DNA from: Clostridiales bacterium
Lineage (GTDB): Bacteria > Bacillota > Dehalobacteriia > UBA4068
Length of the DNA stretch: 34,092 nucleotides
Direction: 5' to 3'
NCBI GenBank assembly: GCA_009783415.1
Contig: WRHF01000005.1
Coordinates: forward strand, 1-34,092
Shown here: positions 24,985 to 34,092 of the stretch, in pieces
Layout: each line of letters opens with the position of its first letter
Position numbering within the stretch: position 1 is the first letter of the stretch
The notes under the pieces: model-generated
Database searches by the model: none
Seen by the model: only the letters and a program-made list of their open reading frames with translations
What the model was told of the DNA's origin: nothing
Made by a program: the position numbers and the translations under genes

Positions 24985-27456
24985 CTACCAAATTTTGTTA
25001 AACATGCGGTATAGAATGATTGCTGCATCACCCCTGGTAATAGTAGTTTTAGGATTGAATTTACCGTCGCTGCGCTTAACAACCAGATTCTCCCTTGTCG
25101 CCAAAGCTATCTCTTCTCTCGACCAATCGGCCAGCGATCCGGCATCAGTATAAGTACTCAAAACTGTATTAAGATTTGACGGAGTTTTATACTTCATCTC
25201 TTTTTGCAAAACACGGGCAGCTATGGCCACCAGCTGATCCTTGAGTATATTCATTCTTGGAGCAAAGGTTTTTTTATTGAAGCCATTCACAATACCATAT
25301 TTCACAGCAGATGCTACTGCAGCATAAAACCAGTCGCTTGGCTTGACATCCTCAAAATCACATATAGCATTATCATCATATTTGGAAAGAGTTCGCACAA
25401 TCAGCGCTGCTATCTCTGCTCTATTAATATAGGAATCCGGAGAGAATCTGTAGGCACTGGTACCGCTGATTATCCCTTTGGATGCCAGGATCCGAATAGC
25501 GTTTTGCATCTCCGGGGACTTATTGGCGATATCTGTAAAATCTTTTTTATTTTCCTTTACCGTATAGTTGCCACTTTCATTGATTCTTACATCCAGGGTT
25601 TGGGTGACCGGGTTGTACTTGCCGCCTACCGCATTACCGGAAGGACCCATCACAGCCTGATAAGTAGGGTCTCCCGGAGCCGGTTGCAAAGATATTTTAA
25701 TATTTTCCTCAATGGGCTTGCTGAAAGTGATATTGTAGGTTTTACTGTTTTGGGCGCCTGCCAAAAATGCCAGGGTCAACTCGGGGTCACTAAAGGCAAA
25801 TAAACTTGGGCTGCTGCTTTCTTTAACCGTGATGATCAAGGGGAGGCCATCTTCGGTATTGGTTTTGATGGATTCGGCAGAGAATGTCAGGGCATAATCG
25901 GGAGCTTGCACCCTGACATTGCCGCTGACTTGGTCACCGGCCGAAGAATCTATCGTGATTTTTAATAAAGAACCGTCCTTTGTCTTGAAATTTACCCCGC
26001 TGGACAGCTCCCGGTGCGGGGTAATGCCGGAGGAGACAAGCGCCTCCCCAGTCGCTGTCTTTACTACTTCAGCTGTGGCTTGCAGGGCGCTTATGCTGTC
26101 CTTATCGATCAATATGTCGCCGCTTGTATCCTGACTGCTGGCCAAAGCCACTGCTTCTTCGGCATAAAGAGTGAGCATATCAATGCCCGTGGCATTAGCT
26201 TTTCCTCCAATAGAGAGGTCTGATGCAGCCGCTTTTGTGGCAGAGACAGCGCTGCTTCGATCCGTAACGGTAGCCAGCTTGTCCAAGGGCAAAAGAATCT
26301 GATCAGGCGCAAGATATGTAGTAGGTTCTGCAGCAGGGGCCGGCTTTTTTACCTCGTTCATAATTTTAACAGGCGTGTATACATCCGAACCGATTGCACT
26401 ACCCCCGATCTGCCCCCAGGAATTTGAGCCAAAAGCCCACAGGGAACCGTCTTTTTTAGTTGCCAAAGTATGATTGTAACCGGCGGTGGCAGCAGCAACA
26501 TTGTCCATTATTTTTTCCGGGGTATATCTATCAGCCGCCTGCCCATCGCCCAGCTTGCCGTAAGCATTCCTTCCCCAAGACCAAAGGCTGCCGTCATTTT
26601 TTATCGCTACCGTATGATCTTCCCCGGCAGATGCCGCTACGACACTATCCATAATTTTTTTCGGAGTATTCCTTTGAGTTGCGCTACCGTCACCAAGCTG
26701 CCCGCTATCATTCGCTCCCCAGGCCCAAAGGCTGCCGTCATCTGTTACTGCCAGAGAATAGTAATAATCACCGGCAGATATACTCGCAACATTTTCCATT
26801 ACCATTACCGGCATCGGTCTATCTGTTGTTGACCCGTCCCCGATTTGCCCATTTTTATTTGCTCCCCAAAGCCAAAGACTGCCATCTGTTCTGATTGCCA
26901 TTGAATGGGTATTTCCGGCAGCAATGGCGATAACACCGTCCATGATTTTGACCGGTTCAAGTCTTTGGGTCCTAGAGCCATCCCCAAGCTGACCGGATAA
27001 ATTCCCGCCCCAGGCCCAGAGGCTGCCATCTGTTTTGATTGCCAGAGAATGATTATATCCGGCAGATACAGCTGCTACATTATCCATAATTTTTTTCGGG
27101 GTATTTCTTTGGATGGTTGTACCATCACCGATCTGGCCGGTAGAATTCCCGCCCCAGACCCAAAGGCTGCCATCTGTTTTGATTGCCATTGAGTGATAAT
27201 AGCCGGCAGAAACAGCGGTGACACCGTCCATGATTTTGGCAGGAGCATTCCGATCCTTGCCATCACCAAGCTGCCCGGAAAAATTCCCGCCCCAAGTCCA
27301 AAGGCTATCATCCGATTTAATAGCCAGAGAATGGGCATATCCGGCAGAAACCGGATCAAGACCACTCCCGAAAGCAACCGCATCCACCGGCGCCATCACC
27401 ACTACCATAACCAGCAAAAGCAAGCCGGCCAATCCTTTTTTCAACATTTTTACCAC
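24985..27456 (-). CDS. Secreted RCC1-repeat protein with C-terminal SLH domains
   Basis: Signal peptide MLKKGLAGLLLLVMVVVMAPVDAVA; repeated VSAGYYHSMAIKTDGSLWVWGGNSTGQIGDG units; C-terminal SLH (AIRILASKGIISGTSAYRFSPDSYINRAEIAALIVRTL etc.). Confidence 0.93.
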   Translation of the reverse strand: MVKMLKKGLAGLLLLVMVVVMAPVDAVAFGSGLDPVSAGYAHSLAIKSDDSLWTWGGNFSGQLGDGKDRNAPAKIMDGVTAVSAGYYHSMAIKTDGSLWVWGGNSTGQIGDGTTIQRNTPKKIMDNVAAVSAGYNHSLAIKTDGSLWAWGGNLSGQLGDGSRTQRLEPVKIMDGVIAIAAGNTHSMAIRTDGSLWLWGANKNGQIGDGSTTDRPMPVMVMENVASISAGDYYYSLAVTDDGSLWAWGANDSGQLGDGSATQRNTPKKIMDSVVAASAGEDHTVAIKNDGSLWSWGRNAYGKLGDGQAADRYTPEKIMDNVAAATAGYNHTLATKKDGSLWAFGSNSWGQIGGSAIGSDVYTPVKIMNEVKKPAPAAEPTTYLAPDQILLPLDKLATVTDRSSAVSATKAAASDLSIGGKANATGIDMLTLYAEEAVALASSQDTSGDILIDKDSISALQATAEVVKTATGEALVSSGITPHRELSSGVNFKTKDGSLLKITIDSSAGDQVSGNVRVQAPDYALTFSAESIKTNTEDGLPLIITVKESSSPSLFAFSDPELTLAFLAGAQNSKTYNITFSKPIEENIKISLQPAPGDPTYQAVMGPSGNAVGGKYNPVTQTLDVRINESGNYTVKENKKDFTDIANKSPEMQNAIRILASKGIISGTSAYRFSPDSYINRAEIAALIVRTLSKYDDNAICDFEDVKPSDWFYAAVASAVKYGIVNGFNKKTFAPRMNILKDQLVAIAARVLQKEMKYKTPSNLNTVLSTYTDAGSLADWSREEIALATRENLVVKRSDGKFNPKTTITRGDAAIILYRMFNKIW

Positions 27457-27524
27457 CTCACAATTTTTCCATTATATTCCATTTGTTACCCGCCGCAAGT
27501 GGATACCCCCTTAAATACCTCCTT

Positions 27525-30500
27525 TTATTTCCAAATCTCCCAACCTTTAAATTGGCCATCCAAATATCGTTCAAATTCATGAGAAACAGTTGCCTCCATA
27601 ATTTCACAATAGGCCCAATGGGATTGTTTAAGATCTGTATAGCCGGGAAGATCTATCGGTAAATCAGCCAGATTGATCCCCCGCCCCAGCATCCGGTTAA
27701 TAATCTTAACAGCCTCGGCCCGGCTAATATTATTTTGGGGTTTGAATTCCCCGTCCGGGTAGCCGCTGATCCAGCCTTTAAGATTGGCGGAAATAATATA
27801 GGCATAGGCCCAGTGGCTCCCGGTGAGATCCGTAAAGGGATTAATATTACTGTTTTCCAAATCATCAAAGCGGCAGGCAATAGCCACAAACTCAGCCCGG
27901 GTAATCCCCCGGGAGGGCCGGAAGCTGCCATCCTCATAACCCTGTATAATACCCATCTGAGCCAGATATTTCACTGCCTGGGCATACGATTCGTCGCCTT
28001 TGATATCACTGAAGGCAGCGGTCACAGGATAATTCTTTTCCGGGCTCTTCAATAATCGCCAGAATATGATGGCAACTTCGGCTCGAGTAATATTGTTGTC
28101 CGGCTTGACCGAGCCATCGGGATAGCCGTTGATATAGCTGATATGCTTCTGGGTTTCCAGTACTTCTTTGATCTTATCGCTCACAGAGGATCCGCCCGGA
28201 CCAGGCGGCTCATTCTTTTTATTATAGAAAAAGTCAACCGTATTATCACCTGCTATGATCGTAACCTCCTTGGTAGGCTGGCAATCCTCAGCTAAATCAT
28301 AACCGGGAATTACCGGTGCGGGAATCTTTTTCCTTTCACCGACCAAAATTGGGGTGGTGATAACAGGCGGAATCACTGCACCGCTGGCATTGTCGATAGC
28401 CCTCACGGTCAGGGTAGCCGTTTCGGTTTTGGTATCTCCGGGAGGATTGCTAGTTTTGAGCTGATATTTTGCCACAAATGTGATATTACCTGTTATGGGC
28501 ATTTTCAAGATAGTCTCCTCGACATAAGTACTCTCATCCCCGCTTATTGACCAGCCAGGGAAGTTATAGCCACTGTTTGGATCTATATGAGGAACGATTT
28601 TGACACCATCACCGTGTCTGACAGACTCGCTATAAATACCAGGCTCTTCGGGGTTTTCTGGAGTCATTTTGCCGTTTATGCCTGCTTCGAAGGTCACGGT
28701 ATAGGTATTGGGCGTCCACTGGGCAAAATAGGTGACAGAGCTTCCCGCCTCACCAAAGGTACCGCCGGGTTCTTCAGCTCGCTCCGTCAGCCAGCTTTTA
28801 GGGGTGTCGAGGGTATATCCATCCCTGATTGGCAGCGGCGGCGGATCGTAGGGATCGCCGGGCTTGCCGCTGATAATTTTGGAGCTCTTTCCCTCATCAT
28901 CCCTGCCGCCATTGTAATCAAAGACGACTATAGCATCAGCTATTTCAACATATTTGGCCGTAAAAGTCACATGCTCCGTCACGAGATATTTTGAAACATC
29001 GCTGGAAGTAACTACACCGTCGTCCCAGCCGTCGAAGTTGTAGCCGTCCTTTATGGGATCATCCGGAATACCACCGTTTCCTGCCGCGACTGTCGTTCCG
29101 TAGGCTATTTCTTTGACCTGACCTAGTAGCGTGCTACCATCATCATCCATAAAGGTCGCCGTATACCTATTCGCTTCCCATTGGGCAAAGTAATAGATAG
29201 GATCGGCCCCTTCAGCAAAAGTACAATCAACCAGGCAGGGCAGCCAATTATTAATGCTGTTGAGAGTATGTCCAACCATTGTAGGTTCCGGCGCTATGTA
29301 TTCATCGCCGGGCTTTCCGTTGATGATCACGAAGTGCCTTCCTTCATTATCCATACCACCATTGTAATCGAAGACAACAGTAGACTTATCAGCTTCTGCA
29401 TAGAGAGCGATAAATGTAGTATGTGCCGTGATAGGCAGGTTCTTGAGCCGGCTATTCCGATAGAAGTCATGGGTTTCACTGCATTCCCAGCCAATAAAAG
29501 CAAAACCGGTCTCGGCCTCGACACTGGGGATAAGGGTTATTTTTTCGCCATACTTAACGATTTCCTGACGATCAGACGGATCTAATTTCCCATGTTCGCC
29601 TGCCTTAAAGGAGACAATATATGATTTGGCATCCCATTTTGCAGTAAGCCTTTCGGAAATTCCCTTTTCGCCATACTTGAGGCTCGGCGAAGGATCCCAA
29701 CCGGCAAAGTCATAGCCTTCTTTCGTGACTACCGGTGTTTCGTAGGCAGCACCGGGGAAATCGCTGCTGATCAAAAAACTATTCCCATCAAGATCTTTGC
29801 CGCCATTATAATCAAAAATGACTGTGGCTTTTTCGGCGTCTGCATAGCGGGCAGTAAATGCAACATCAGCACGCACCCGATATAAGCCAACCGCCTCCGA
29901 ATCATAAATCCCGCCAAGGCTGGATTCCCACCCGGCAAATATATAGCCTGTATTCTCCTTTATACTTGGCACAATAGTTACTGTTTCATCATAACCGACC
30001 TTCACAATGACAGGGGTCGTATCCATTGTGCCATGATCTCCTGCTTCGAAAGTTACTGTATACTTGATATCAACCGTCGGGCCGGCAGGAGGCATACCCC
30101 GCAGTTGAGGATATTTGTAACCCGGAACCATCTGCCAAACACTGGCAAAATCCCAATCCAGGCCTGTTTCATAGGTAAATTGATCTTCCGCCTGTTCCTG
30201 AGTTATACGGCCATTGGAGTCATCAATATGATCACCAGAAATACCTTCCAAAACCAGGTTACTAGTTTTTGTTCCACCAAGGCTGATTAGATAACCAATA
30301 CCATCGAACCCTGTAGGATATATCTGCTTGGAAACAACAGCACAATTAGCGATGGATCCATTGATATATCCGCAGATACCTCCCCCGACATAACTAGAAG
30401 TAAATATATCTCCTTCATTATAACAGTCAATGATAATAGCGTTACCATTAAAGATAAGTCCGCAGATACCTCCTGCATAAGCATAAGGAGAAATATCTCC

Positions 30501-32828
30501 TGTATTATAGCAGTTAGTGATAGAGATATCAAAAAAGGGAACTCCGCAGATACCTCCTGCCCAATAAGAAAAAAACAGATCCCCTGTGTTATAACAGTCA
30601 CTGATAGAGCCAGAGCCTCCACCGCAAATACCACCTGCAACAAAAGGAGAAGAAATTTCTCCTGTATTGTAGCAATAGGATATCATCAAATTAGCGCCGA
30701 TACCGCAGATACCGCCAGCATATTGAGAATTAGTAGAAATGTCTCCTGTGTTGTAGCAAATGGAGATAGGAACATCAGAGTAAGCACAAATACCTCCGGC
30801 ATAATCAGCAGAAGAAATATCTCCTGTATTATAGCAATTGGAGATTGATATAGTGTTAGAATCAGATGTCGTGTAGCCGCAGATACTCCCAGCATAAGAG
30901 TCAGCATCTGAACTAGAATATGGAGCATTTATGTCAGTGCTTTCAAGGCCCACATTTTTTATCTCAGCGTTATTTATATAGCCAAACAATCCTGAGTATT
31001 GATATGTATCTCCTGCTATACTAAGGTTTTTGATTACACACCCCTGTCCATCAAAAATCCCGATAAACCTTGAGCTGTCATCGTCTGTAAGATTATCCCC
31101 TATAGGCCCCCACTCACCCCAATCGGCCAAATCAATATCATTCATCAAAATATAGCTGCCACTAAGGTCGTTACGCACATTATGCAACTGCTGGGCAGTG
31201 TAGATTTTTTTAGCACTGGGATCCGGTAGCTCAATTGGCGCTAGGAATTTGCTGGGGTCGATTGGAATCTCTTCCAGACGGGTGATTGTTATAGTATAGA
31301 TTTTAACCGTATCGCCATCTTCAGCGGTCACTTTCACCTCAAAGCTATACTCACCCACCTCAGATAATTTTTGTTCACCTATACCGGAAATACTGGCGCC
31401 CGGATGATTGGCCTTTGCCGCAATGATTACTTTATCAATGCCATAGGGAACCGTAACGTGGTGACTGGTTACGTTTATGCCAAATTCTGGAAATAACATA
31501 CTTTCGTCAACATCTAAGATTGATAAACTGGCCAGAGTCGCATCAGTGGAAAGCCCGGCAGGTGGTAACCCTCTCAATTGCGGATAAGCATAACCGTCCA
31601 CCATCTGCCAAACATCCTCAAAATCCCATTCCAACTCTTCTTCATAGGTTATTTGATCTTTGGCCTCATCCGGAGAAATCCGTCTGTCCGAGTCATCATA
31701 AGGATCACCCTCAACATCCTCCTTAAGAGCCAAGTTATTACTTCCTCTTCCGCCATGGCTAATTAGATAGCTGTAGGTATAGGGTGCCTCCGCATATATT
31801 CGCTTTGATAGAGTAATACAGTTATTGATAAACTCATGATCTGTACCGTTATTATACCCACAGATACCCCCAGCATGAGCAGAGTTGGATGAGATAGCAG
31901 AAATATCTCCGGTGCTATAGCAATTGTTGATAGAACCTAAACCGGTGTTATATCCGCAAATACCCCCAGCATACGAATTAGGATTAGTTATGGCAACAGA
32001 AACACCTCAAGTATTATAACTATTTGAGATGGCGCCAGCGCTAGTGCCACAAATTCCCCCAGCCATGCAAGCAGTAGAAGAAGAGCTAGAGTATGAGTAG
32101 ATATCCCCAAGGTTATAACAATTTGAAATAGAAGCATTGTCAGAAATTGAACCGCAGATTCCTCCAGCAAAATCAGAAGTGGAAACATATCCTGTGTTAT
32201 AGCAATTGAAGATACTGCTACTACCCACGATAATACCACATATACCTCCAGCATGAGGACGGCCAAATGAAGGTGTATAAGAATCGTTTATATGAGTATC
32301 CTCTAATCCAACATTCCTAATTGTACCAATATTTGCATAGCCAAATAAACCAGCATACTGATATATATTACCTGCTATAGTAAGGTTCCTGATTACGTAC
32401 CCTTGGCCATCAAAAGTCCCGGTAAAGCTTGTGTTATAACTTCCAATAGGTGCCCAACCCGATCCACCAAGATCTATGTCATTTATGAGGTGATATTTAC
32501 CACCAAGGCTGGTAGCATCATTTCCAATCGCCTCCAGCTGGGCTCTGGTGGAAATAGGGAGAGAGTCGTCATCCGGGGCTCCAATTGGCGCTAGGAACTT
32601 GCCATTACTGCCATATCCTGGGGCAAAGTCCTCCTCAAAAGCAACAATCTCTACCAACTCCAATGAATTCTCCTCAATAACAAAATCAAGGTCAGGTATT
32701 GCGCTGAGTAATTCTGCTTGTCCAATTGCTCCCGTTGCTGCAGAGAAACTTGTCACCGGCAGCATTCCCAGAAGCATTACTACCACCAGAACCGCACTAA
32801 GAACCCTTTTGTAATTTGATTTGTACAT
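27525..32828 (-). pseudogene. Giant SLH-anchored surface adhesin (GLUG repeats, cadherin-like domain, InlB/Listeria-Bacteroides repeats, MucBP-like, three SLH) interrupted by one in-frame TGA at 32007-32009
   Basis: ORFs 32007..32882 and 27525..31733 are in the same frame. I translated 31734-32006 and found it open and coding GLUG repeats (GVSVAITNPNSYAGGICGYNTGLGSINNCYSTGDIS...). Start ATG 32828 (MYKSNYKRVLSAVLVVVMLLGMLPVTSFSA) after GGAGGAGG. Confidence 0.85.
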
Positions 32829-32925
32829 TATTTTGCCTCCTCCGAATAAATATTTTTGATAATTAACCAAATCTCCAATCAATTATCTGATAACAGCCTC
32901 TGATAGATTCCGTCAAAAAAGCTAC

Positions 32926-32954
32926 TTGTAGTTTTATGAAATGTTTGGTATAAT
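32926..32954 (+). promoter_or_regulatory. Promoter for the PIN toxin/antitoxin pair
   Basis: TTGTAG (32926), 17 nt spacer, TATAAT (32949), then AAAGGG and GTG start at 32975. Confidence 0.65.
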
Positions 32955-32974
32955 ACTAGTGCAAAGAAAGGGCG

Positions 32975-33463
32975 GTGTTTACTCTGGCAAAATTGCGAAT
33001 ATACTTGGAGACAACATTGTTCAATTACTATTTTGATGCTGACAGGGACGGGCACGCTGACACTATTCGTATGTTTGAAGCGATAGGAAAAGGCGAATAT
33101 GAGGGATATACTTCCCGATATGTTACCTTTGAATTACTAAAAACAGAAGAACCAAAACGAGCAAATATGATGAAATTAATTGAGAAATACAACATTACTG
33201 TTTTGGATTTTCACGACGAAGCCAATAGGTTGGCAAATATCTATGTGAGAAATAAGGTTATACCCGAAAAATTTCTACTTGATGGGGCTCATATTGCTAT
33301 TTCCTCAATACACGAGCTTGACTGTATTTTATCATTTAATTATCAACACATTAATAAACTGAAGACAAAAAGGATGACTGAGCTTATCAATCTTAGCGAG
33401 GGCTACAAAAGAATTGCAATTTGTACCCCTATGGAGGTGCTTGATTATGAAGAAGCTGAATGA
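32975..33463 (+). CDS. PIN-domain (VapC-like) putative toxin
   Basis: RIYLETTLFNYYFDADRDG, TSRYVTFELLKTE, LLDGAHIAISSIHELDCILSFNYQHINKL fit the PIN-domain pattern. Confidence 0.75.
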   Translation: MFTLAKLRIYLETTLFNYYFDADRDGHADTIRMFEAIGKGEYEGYTSRYVTFELLKTEEPKRANMMKLIEKYNITVLDFHDEANRLANIYVRNKVIPEKFLLDGAHIAISSIHELDCILSFNYQHINKLKTKRMTELINLSEGYKRIAICTPMEVLDYEEAE

Positions 33464-33644
33464 TATTGAAAAAGAAATTAACGCAATAAGAGTGAGTTTG
33501 TACGAGGAAATCAAAGGAATGTCTCCGTCTGAAATGACCGCTTATATGAAAGCACAAGTAACTCCCATCGAAAAAAAATACGGTATATACCCTGTAAAAG
33601 CACTAAAGGTTAGTGAGCATAGAGAGAAATATTATGATGCTTGA
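33447..33644 (+). CDS. Small putative antitoxin partner
   Basis: ATG 33447 overlaps the toxin 3' end; RBS GGAGG at 33433; MKKLNDIEKEINAIRVSLYEEIKGMSPSEMTAYMKAQ... Confidence 0.65.
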   Translation: MKKLNDIEKEINAIRVSLYEEIKGMSPSEMTAYMKAQVTPIEKKYGIYPVKALKVSEHREKYYDA

Positions 33645-33703
33645 AATAACACATACTAGAAACCCTTGTTGCTCATCCTGACTTTGCATCCAGCTGTTGA
33701 TTT

Positions 33704-33738
33704 GTGCTGATGGTCATTTTGACCATCAGCACTTTTTT
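33704..33738 (+). terminator. Rho-independent terminator
   Basis: gtgctgatggtc-atttt-gaccatcagcac followed by ttttttt; perfect 12 bp stem. Confidence 0.85.
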
Positions 33739-33772
33739 TGATGGTTTGTATATGTGCCCTTAGAAAACAAAG

Positions 33773-34092
33773 CTATTTCCAAATCTCCCAACCGTCCTCT
33801 TGACGTTTAAATTCATGGGAAACAGTCGCCTCCATAATTTCACAATAAGCCCAATGAGATTGTTTAAGATCTGTATAGCTGGGAAGATCCTTCGGCAAAT
33901 CGGCCAGCTTGATCCCCCTCCCAAGCATACAATTGACAATCTTAACAACCTCGGCCCGGCTGATCCCGTTTTGCGGCTTGAATTCCCCGTCCGGATAACC
34001 GCTGATCCAACCTTTCACATAAGCTGAAATTATGTAGGAATAGGCCCAATGGCTCCCGGTCAGATCTGTAAAAGGATTGCTATTGCTGTTTT
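33773..34092 (-). CDS. C-terminus of a second SLH-domain surface protein (partial, runs off the right edge)
   Basis: GSHWAY...VKGWISGYPDGEFKPQNGISRAEVVKIVNCMLGRGIKLADLPKDLPSYTDLKQSHWAYCEIMEATVSHEFKRQEDGWEIWK is near-identical to the end of the 27525 adhesin. Confidence 0.9.
   Translation of the reverse strand, partial: NSNSNPFTDLTGSHWAYSYIISAYVKGWISGYPDGEFKPQNGISRAEVVKIVNCMLGRGIKLADLPKDLPSYTDLKQSHWAYCEIMEATVSHEFKRQEDGWEIWK

Noticed and set aside
32007-32009. In-frame TGA considered as selenocysteine
   Set aside because: The position corresponds to Gly in a GLUG structural repeat, not a redox site, and no SECIS-like context was evident; TGA acts as a normal stop in other genes here (e.g. 21042, 9826).

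Overview
Bacterial accessory-type window, probably a Clostridia/Bacillota member (SLH domains, type I dockerins, AGGAGG-type RBSs; taxon is inference). From left to right: (1) a minus-strand cluster encoding two complete xanthine-dehydrogenase-family molybdenum hydroxylases, six subunit genes in the mirror order L-M-S-M-S-L, with hairpins in the larger inter-gene gaps; (2) a DUF4143-type AAA ATPase, a carbamate kinase and a small antitoxin-like protein; (3) a secreted parallel beta-helix protein with a C-terminal dockerin; (4) on the plus strand, an E2/CAT-like acyltransferase-fold protein and a cardiolipin synthase; (5) a secreted S15/PepX-like peptidase carrying a cohesin-like domain followed by a dockerin; (6) an AlbA_2/HATPase-type regulator-like protein; (7) a membrane Ser/Thr kinase with an extracellular propeller-like region, directly downstream of an SLH-anchored RCC1-repeat protein; (8) a giant SLH-anchored GLUG/InlB-repeat adhesin split by one in-frame TGA; (9) a PIN-type toxin/antitoxin pair; (10) the C-terminus of a second SLH paralog running off the right edge. 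Intergenic DNA is rich in short tandem repeats, palindromes, a two-copy ~300 bp repeat, a MITE-like element and gene remnants. The best leads are the peptidase with cohesin plus dockerin, the RCC1/kinase gene pair, the nonsense-split adhesin, and two long palindromes that each overlap the -35 box of an ATPase gene. No tRNA, rRNA or CRISPR array was recognised.
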